This document shows positions 57,455 to 64,000 of a stretch of 64,000 nt of DNA, piece after piece. A program made the position numbers and the translations under genes. Source of the DNA: Hydrangea macrophylla (taxonomy: Eukaryota; Streptophyta; Magnoliopsida; Cornales; Hydrangeaceae); the NCBI GenBank assembly GCA_033977485.1, contig CM066995.1, positions 46,063,736-46,127,735 of the forward strand. The letters run 5' to 3'. Each line of letters begins with the position of its first letter. The first letter of the stretch is position 1. The notes beneath the pieces were generated by a model. It had not been told where the DNA came from. It did no database searches and saw only the letters and a list, made by a program, of their open reading frames with translations.

Positions 57455-58776
57455 TGTTGGCCCAAAAGTGGAAACCTTAGAGGGGGGGTGAATAAGGTTT
57501 TAGCGAAAATTAACCTTTTAAAACAAGTTGCAAATTAAAACACAATCACAAGCAATTAAGTAAAGAGAGAAGGGAAGAGAAATTTGCAAACCGATTTTTC
57601 AAGTGGTTCGGCAATCGCACCCCGCGGCCTACGTCCACCCCTCAAGAACACCTCTTGAGGATTCCCTTAATCCGATCTACTTCACGGGTGTAGACCAAAC
57701 CGTTCCCGGAGCACTTACGGGTGTGCACCAAACCGTTACAAGAGCCTATGATCTCTCCCAAAGAAGAACACCTCTTCTTTGCATACAAGGGTTACTAACC
57801 CTCAACCTTTACAATTGATTTGATACAAATTGAACTCTCTTTATAGAGTGGATAATACAATTTAAAGCTCACTACAATTCACTCTCTCAAAGATTACAAT
57901 TGAAAGCTAGAGCAAATTGAGAAACTCACACAACTAGGGCTCAATATTGAATGATTAAGAATCAACAAGTTGTGTGATTGAAAATAGATGTTTTCCTATT
58001 GATTGATCAACATAAAATGGTGTGGGAAAACATGTATTTATAGGCCTTGGAAGATTATAGCCGTTGGTGGCACATATGGTAATTAAAAGCCCCTTTTAAA
58101 ACTAGCCGTTATGTGTCTTTCAGGTCGATTCAGTCGACTGAACCTTGAAGCAGTCGACTGGCCCTTAAAGCAGTCGACTGGAATGTGTTTACAGAGGGTT
58201 CTGTTTGCATTCTGCTCATTTCGGTCGACTGCATCGGGCCTTCAGTCGACTGCCCCTCTATTTGACAGCCTGACACATCTTTACTAAAACGGCCATAACT
58301 CTCTCTACAAAACTCGGATTTTCGATCCGTTTGATGTTTTGGAAACTAGATTCAAATACCTTTCCAACCATATAAAATTAAACATCTAATTATTTTCCAT
58401 TTGGTTGGGGCATTGATTTAAAGATGACCTATTTAAAATTTGTTTCCAAAACTTTAACTTTTAGCATTTGTTTGAGCCCCTAAGAGTGTGAGATCAAGAT
58501 GCCTTACAATGGTGGTCCTAGACTTCAACCAAGGATGAAATATCTTCAAGTCTTCAAGCTTGATTCTTGTTGAGCTCCTTGTAATCTTGATCTACATCAA
58601 TTGAATCTCATGCACACAAAGATGTTAAAACATTGATACAATATTAATACATGAGATTATATATGAGCATGAAAATGACTATGATAATAACAAAGAATGA
58701 ATCATATAATTATCATAGCATATTTGACATCATCAAAACATAATTAAATATGCCTTAATCTACCTTAAGGCTAACA
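57455..58776 (-). repeat. Element E 3'LTR (1322 bp)
   Basis: Includes a CAGTCGACTG array at 58131-58252 (four perfect copies plus CGGTCGACTG). The low-complexity 71-residue frame at 57603-57818 recurs unchanged in the other LTR because the DNA is duplicated, so it is not evidence of a gene. Confidence 0.95.
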
Positions 58777-58791
58777 ATCTCCCCCTTTTTG
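58777..58791 (-). promoter_or_regulatory. Element E polypurine tract
   Basis: Minus-strand AAAAAGGGGGAGAT directly precedes the 3'LTR. Further GGGGGAG-type words recur upstream in sense, at about 58910, 58933, 58982 and 59079. Confidence 0.85.
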
Positions 58792-59583
58792 ATGATGGCA
58801 AACAACCAATGAAAGATATGCCAATATAAGCACAATTTGGTCATTTTCATATTATCATTCATAATGGATATCATATTTTAAAGGACATGAATGATAACTA
58901 CCCAAATACTTCTCCCCAATACTTCTCATATTTCTCCCCCATTGACATTATCAAAAAGATTTGGGGATAAAACACAAAGCTCCCCCTCACAATAGGCATA
59001 CAAATCAAAAACCATTACAATGATACCAAAAATAAATAAATATAACCACATGTGAGCTAATGAATACATGAAAGTGCTCCCCCTAAGCAGGTGCAATGAT
59101 AAAAGATACCAAAAGATATGAAAATAGAGCATATTATCCCAAAAGATACCAATAATAAAGTTGGAGAACTTAAAATATAAGATAAACAAACAAATCATTC
59201 GGATTAGTCGACTCCTCAGTCGACGTCCCTAGGCAGAGAGTTAAAGAACATCAAAGCAGTCGACGCCATAGTCGACTTAACAATGCAGAATCAAAAAATT
59301 CAAAGCCTCACACCTGAATCAGTCGACTGTGTCGGGGTACCAGTCGACTGCTTTGTTCAGCAGAAAAAAAATGAATGATTCACAAAACATCATTTTGTCT
59401 AACCATTCTAAAAACTTTGTCTAATCAAACAAAAACAAATCAAGTATGCATATCTAAACAAAATTAAAGTGATTTGAAATAAATAAGAGTATGATATGAA
59501 ATCAATCAGAAACAATTTAAGTAGGATGATAAAAACAAATCAAAGCAAAATTACCTACTAATCTACCATTACCAAATCAATAC
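58792..59583 (-). other. Element E non-coding 3' internal region
   Basis: It lies between gag and the polypurine tract, where an autonomous copia element would have pol. It contains AGTCGAC words at 59205-59352. A 90-residue hydrophobic frame at 58926-59198 could be chance in AT-rich DNA. Confidence 0.6.
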
Positions 59584-60606
59584 CTAACCTTTGTCCAAGC
59601 ATTTCTTGGATGCTCCATTTGCCGAGGTGGTAGGAAAGGCCCTTTCCAATGTTATGAGGCAAAGATTGACAATTTCTTCACCATTTGAGTCGTCGTCCGA
59701 TGATTCACTCTCGGAACTACTATTGGTGGCCTTGATTGTCTTGTTTTTGTGTTTTTCCTCCTTGGGTGACTTCTTTCCCGATTTTTCTTTCTTTAAAAAC
59801 TTTGCAAATTTTCGGGTGATCTTTGTCATTTCCTCATCCTCATCACTCTCAACATCCTTCTTCTTTTTCTTTGAGCTTGAGGATTTTAAAGCCATGTCTC
59901 CCCTTTTGGCCTCTTTCACTTCCAATTTCTTGTCTTCACTTTCGAAGACCGCCAATTCCATTTCATGAGTTATGAGAGAACCCATGAGTTGTTCCAAGGA
60001 GAGTGTTGAAAGCTCCTTTGCTTCACGAACCGCCGTGACCTTTGGTTGCCAATCCTTTGGTAAAGACCTAAGCACTTTCTCAATCATTTCTTCATTAGTA
60101 TAAACTTTACCAAGGTTTTTCAAGTTATTAATAAGAATGGTAAAACGAGAAAACATATCTCCAATAGATTCATATGGCAACATTTTAAACATTTCATAAG
60201 TTTGAACAAGCAAATTGATTTTAGACTTTTTAACTTGGCTTGTTCACTCATGAGCATTTTCAAGTTTATCCCAAATTTCTTTTGCGGATTCGCAAGATGA
60301 AATTCTATTGTATTCATTTGGGTCTAAACCACAATATAATAAATTCATTGCCATAGCATTTATTTTTATGAGTTTCTTATCGGCATCATTATATTCATCT
60401 ACCGTCTTAGGAATAGAAAAACCGTTTTCAATTTTTGTAGGTAGATGAGGCCCCTTGACCACGATTTGCCATAAATCAAAATCTTGAGAAATCATATAGA
60501 TTCTCATTCTATTTTTCCAATAGGCATAGTTTGAGCCATTAAAACATGGTGGTCTTAATGTCGATTGACCCTCACAATAATAAATGTAAGAAGAGTCGGT
60601 TTCCAT
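59584..60606 (-). pseudogene. Element E copia-type gag with one internal stop
   Basis: The protein starts METDSSYIYYCEGQSTLRPP, with the gag N-terminal motif GSNYAYWKNRMRIYMISQD. It continues to the UBN2-type core (KEIWDKLENAHE, then SKINLLVQTYEMFKMLPYES, FTILINNLKNLGK, VLRSLPKDWQPKVTAVREAK) and a Lys/Ser-rich acidic-basic tail. An in-frame TGA at 60244-60246 splits it; the reading frame after the stop is the same. It stops at 59584-59586 before any zinc knuckle. Gag was presumably used for particle assembly; with the stop this copy is a pseudogene unless read through. Confidence 0.9.
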
Positions 60607-60656
60607 TGGATCTTAACTCAAAATTTTCAAAATCTTTTGAGAATAGAAGAGCCGAA

Positions 60657-60668
60657 GCTCTGATACCA
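60657..60668 (-). promoter_or_regulatory. Element E primer binding site (initiator Met-tRNA)
   Basis: Minus-strand TGGTATCAGAGC, two bases inside the 5'LTR, as in C1. Confidence 0.92.
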
Positions 60669-60670
60669 AT

Positions 60671-61992
60671 TGTTGGCCCAAAAGTGGAAACCTTAGAGGG
60701 GGGGTGAATAAGGTTTTAGCGAAAATTAACCTTTTAAAACAAGTTGCAAATTAAAACACAATCACAAGCAATTAAGTAAAGAGAGAAGGGAAGAGAAATT
60801 TGCAAACCGATTTTTCAAGTGGTTCGGCAATCGCACCCCGCGGCCTACGTCCACCCCTCAAGAACACCTCTTGAGGATTCCCTTAATCCGATCTACTTCA
60901 CGGGTGTAGACCAAACCGTTCCCGGAGCACTTACGGGTGTGCACCAAACCGTTACAAGAGCCTATGATCTCTCCCAAAGAAGAACACCTCTTCTTTGCAT
61001 ACAAGGGTTACTAACCCTCAACCTTTACAATTGATTTGATACAAATTGAACTCTCTTTATAGAGTGGATAATACAATTTAAAGCTCACTACAATTCACTC
61101 TCTCAAAGATTACAATTGAAAGCTAGAGCAAATTGAGAAACTCACACAACTAGGGCTCAATATTGAATGATTAAGAATCAACAAGTTGTGTGATTGAAAA
61201 TAGATGTTTTCCTATTGATTGATCAACATAAAATGGTGTGGGAAAACATGTATTTATAGGCCTTGGAAGATTATAGCCGTTGGTGGCACATATGGTAATT
61301 AAAAGCCCCTTTAAAAACTAGCCGTTATGTGTCTTTCAGGTCGATTCAGTCGACTGAACCTTGAAGCAGTCGACTGGCCCTTAAAGCAGTCGACTGGAAT
61401 GTGTTTACAGAGGGTTCTGTTTGCATTCTGCTCATTTCGGTCGACTGCATCGGGCCTTCAGTCGACTGCCCCTCTGTTTGACAGCCTGACACATTTTTAC
61501 TAAAACGGCCATAACTCTCTCTACAAAACTCGGATTTTCGATCCGTTTGATGTTTTGGAAACTAGATTCAAATACCTTTCCAACCATATAAAATTCAACA
61601 TCTAATTATTTTCCATTTGGTTGGGGCATTGATTTAAAGATGACCTATTTAAAATTTGTTTCCAAAACTTTAACTTTTAGCATTTGTTTGAGCCCCTAAG
61701 AGTGTGAGATCAAGATGCCTTACAATGGTGGTCCTAGACTTCAACCAAGGATGAAATATCTTCAAGTCTTCAAGCTTGATCCTTGTTGAGCTCCTTGTAA
61801 TCTTGATCTACATCAATTGAATCTCATGCACACAAAGATGTTAAAACATTGATACAATATTAATACATGAGATTATATATGAGCATGAAAATGACTATGA
61901 TAATAACAAAGAATGAATCATATAATTATCATAGCATATTTGACATCATCAAAACATAATTAAATATGCCTTAATCTACCTTAAGGCTAACA
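60671..61992 (-). repeat. Element E 5'LTR (1322 bp)
   Basis: Same length as the 3'LTR, with the palindrome array at 61347-61468. Followed by the target duplication GATAC. Confidence 0.95.
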
Positions 61993-61997
61993 GATAC

Positions 61998-62117
61998 TTA
62001 AGGATAACAATCATCTCATGAAAGAAACATACATAACAAAATGTAAAGCTGATATCCATATATTAAAATGTCAATGTCTCCTATATAAAGTAATGGTTTG
62101 AGGGCACAAACCCAACA
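61998..62117 (-). repeat. Copia C2 3'LTR, second part
   Basis: TTAAGGATAACAATCATCTC...CACAAACCCAACA matches 24661-24780 of C1. The two parts together give about 1507 bp, in line with the intact 1497 bp copy. Confidence 0.92.
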
Positions 62118-62128
62118 AACTCCCACTT
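62118..62128 (-). promoter_or_regulatory. Copia C2 polypurine tract
   Basis: Minus-strand AAGTGGGAGTT stands directly before the LTR start TGTTGGG. Confidence 0.8.
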
Positions 62129-62132
62129 GCAC

Positions 62133-62969
62133 TCACAACCATACAAGATTACATCTGAGACCTAGACTATCTAGATGACGATCAAAGACCTTCTGTGGCA
62201 AGGCCTTTGTAAACGGATCAGCAAGATTGTCAGCGGTGGCAATCTTGGTGACAGTCACATCTCCACGTTGAACAATATCTCGGATAAGATGATATTTCCG
62301 CTCTACGTGCTTTCCCTTTCCGTGGTTCCTTGGCTCCTTGGACTGAGCCACTGCCCCACTATTATCACAATAAAGCGTAATAGGCAACAGCGACGCTGGT
62401 ACCACCTCGAGTTCCATAAGGAACTTCTTGAGCCAAACAGCTTCCTTTGCGGCTTCACAAGCAGCCACATACTCAGCTTCTGTAGTTGAGTCTGCAATGC
62501 ATTTCTGCTTAATGCTCCTCCAACTAACAGCACCACCTCCCAAGGTAAAGAGATGACCGGACGTTGACTTCCTCGAATCTTTATCTGACATAAAGTCTGA
62601 GTCAGTATATCCTACTGGAATTAACTCACTACCGCCGTACATAAGCATGTAATCTTTAGTTCTTCTCAAGTACTTAAGAATGTGCTTAACGGCTGTCCAG
62701 TGCTCTGGACTAGGATTCGATTGATATCTACTGACCATGCCAACGGCAAAGCAGATATCTGGTCTAGTGCATAACATCGCATACATGAGACTTCCAACTG
62801 CCGAAGCATATGGAATTTCTGCAATGCGATTCCTCTCCACCTGTGTCTTTGGACACTGGTCCTTGGAGAACGCTAAACCATGCCTGAAAGGTAACAAACC
62901 TTTCTTCGAATTATCCATAGAAAACCTAGTTAGCACCTTATCGATATAACCAGCTTGAGACAATCCCAT
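62133..62969 (-). pseudogene. Copia C2 RT C-terminus and RNase H
   Basis: The 278 residues run from the RT connection (SQAGYIDKVLTRFSMDNSKK, YASAVGSLMYAMLCTRPDIC) to copia RNase H: GYTDSDFMSDKDSRKSTSGH, TEAEYVAACEAAKEAVWLKK, YCDNSGAVAQSKEP and IATADNLADPFTKALPQKVF, with the acidic residues in place. The stop at 62133 lies 4 bases from the polypurine tract, the natural end of pol. It is in frame with the RT segment but cut from it by a TGA at 62976-62978. Confidence 0.9.
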
Positions 62970-62975
62970 TATCTT

Positions 62976-64000
62976 TCACTTGCGATCCCGAAAGAGCTTT
63001 ATCCCAAGAATATAGCTCGCCTCTCCTAGATCCTTCATATCGAAAGTACTAGCTAGCCAAACCTTGATTGTTGATAATGCCGCTACATCATTCCCAATGA
63101 GTAGAATATCGTCAACATAAAGCACAAGAAAGGCCACCACTTTTCCTTCACTCTTCTTGTATACACAAGGTTCATCCAGATTCTGTATGAAACCAAACGA
63201 CTTGACCGCTTGGTCAAATCGGATGTTCCAACTCCTGGATGCCTGCTTAAGCCCATAAATGGACTTTTGCAACTTGCATACCAAGTTACCTTTCCGACCA
63301 GCTATGAACCCTTCTGGTTGTTGCATATAGATGTCCTTCTCAAGATTGCCATTCAAGAATGCAGTCTTGACGTCCATCTGCCAGATCTCATAATCTAGGC
63401 ATGCAGCAATGGATAAGAGTATCCTAATGGACTTGAGCATGGCCACCGGCGAGAAGGTTTCCTCATAGTCAATGCCCTCCCTCTGAGTATAACCTTTCGC
63501 TACAAGCCTAGCCTTAAAGGTCTCAACCTTTCCATCAGATCCTCTTTTCCTCTTGTAGACCCACTTACAGCCAATGGGTTTAATATTGGCTGGAAGTTCT
63601 ACAAGATCCCAGACCTGATTGGAATCCATAGATTCCAATTCAGCCTTCATAGCTTTAACCCAATGAGCTGAATCAACATCAGCCATTGCCTCTTCGTATG
63701 TGACAGGATCAGATTCAGATTCTATGGAGACAGCTTCAAAAACTTCTCCTAAGAACATGTATCTATCAGGCTGGCTGATCATCCTCCCACTACGACGAGG
63801 TACCGGTGCGGAAATAGGTGAAGAAATGGTGTTTTCTTGATTTACATCTTTATTAACTGCGGGTTGGACTGAGGGCTCTCCTTCTATCTCTCTAAGATCT
63901 ATCCTTCCCTTAGGTTTATGGTTCATGATATAATCATCCTCTAAGAAAACAACATTTGTACTAACAAACACTTTCTGTTCCCTTGGATCATAAAAATACC
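62976..64000 (-). pseudogene. Copia C2 integrase tail and reverse transcriptase (partial, continues past window)
   Basis: From the window edge the minus strand reads the IN/RT linker (FVSTNVVFLEDDYIMNHKPK), then RT: EAMADVDSAHWVKAMKAELE, WVYKRKRGSDGKVETFKARL, AKGYTQREGIDYEETFSPVA, MDVKTAFLNGNLEKDIYMQQ, GLKQASRSWNIRFDQAV and the active site LYVDDILLIGND. It ends at an in-frame TGA (62976-62978) after ILGIKLFRDRK. Apart from that stop the RT appears intact, and the frame is open to the window end. Confidence 0.9.

Larger units (their letters stand above)
57455..61992 (-). mobile_element. Young non-autonomous LTR element E (gag only)
   Basis: Two 1322 bp LTRs (TGTTGGCCC...AAGGCTAACA) enclose 1894 bp. 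GATAC flanks the element (57450-57454 and 61993-61997). Sense is minus: PBS 60657-60668, a copia-type gag with one stop, a non-coding tail, polypurine tract 58777-58791. There is no protease, integrase, RT or RNase H, so it needed enzymes in trans. The LTRs differ at about five positions by my count (~99.6 percent identical), so insertion is recent, and it is younger than copia C2, which it interrupts. Confidence 0.93.
56068..64000 (-). mobile_element. Ty1/copia element C2 (same family as C1), runs off the window
   Basis: It consists of a 3'LTR (56068-57454 plus 61998-62117, split by element E), polypurine tract, RNase H and RT, with integrase and the rest beyond the window. The likely target duplication GACCC (56063-56067) cannot be checked because the other end is outside. 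The RT-linker region is nearly identical to C1 (19010-19535 against 63530-64000). Confidence 0.92.

Noticed and set aside
57603..57818. 71-residue frame identical at 60819-61034
   Set aside because: Both copies lie in the two LTRs of element E, which are near-identical DNA.
58926..59198. 90-residue hydrophobic frame in element E as an envelope-like protein
   Set aside because: AT-rich strand gives Phe/Ile/Tyr-rich frames by chance; no signal peptide or glycoprotein features beyond hydrophobicity.

Overview
The window reads as nuclear DNA of a flowering plant, most likely a eudicot. It is AT-rich, has GT-AG introns, many microsatellites and MITEs, and most of the right half plus 11.6-29.0 kb is LTR retrotransposon sequence that primes from initiator Met-tRNA. 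I cannot name the species. Host genes are few: the last two coding exons of a VAMP71-type R-SNARE (+ strand, 1863-2026 and 7286-7376, split by a 5.26 kb intron full of small transposons), a complete FRS6/FRS8-type FAR1-related gene (- strand, 30745-32757, with a 5'UTR intron), and the first coding exon of a TM9SF/nonaspanin gene (- strand, 47321-47440) whose other exons I could not find. A 500-N assembly gap lies at 44427-44926.

Layout. 1-7.4 kb: 3' part of the VAMP71 gene. 7.4-11.6 kb: intergenic DNA with microsatellites, a ~200 bp tandem repeat and a MITE. 11.6-29.03 kb: a four-deep nest. An old LTR fragment (D) received a Tekay-like Ty3/gypsy element (A, 11608-29029, target duplication AATAA). 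Element A received a solo LTR (B, 17361-26152, target duplication ATCTT) in its gag, and the solo LTR received a Ty1/copia element (C1, 18455-24780, near-duplication ACATC/ACTTC). 29.7-33.4 kb: the FRS gene. 33.4-47.3 kb: intergenic, with MITEs, simple repeats and the gap. 47.3-48.5 kb: TM9SF exon 1, a foldback element and a Stowaway-like MITE. 48.56-56.07 kb: a mosaic of three copies of one gypsy-type LTR with only 0.74 kb of internal DNA. 56.07-64.0 kb: a second member (C2) of the C1 copia family, running off the window, whose LTR is split by a young gag-only element (E, 57455-61992, target duplication GATAC).

None of the retroelement polyproteins is intact: each has stops, frameshifts or deletions. 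The most unusual shared signal is in the LTRs. Five otherwise different LTR families carry clusters of family-specific perfect palindromes with a TCGA centre (CAGTCGACTG, GGATCGATCC, TTCGATCGATCGAA). In three of them (A, C, D) the cluster lies on the same side of a shared CGCAGCGGAAA motif near the LTR end. In C1 and E similar arrays also occur outside the LTRs.
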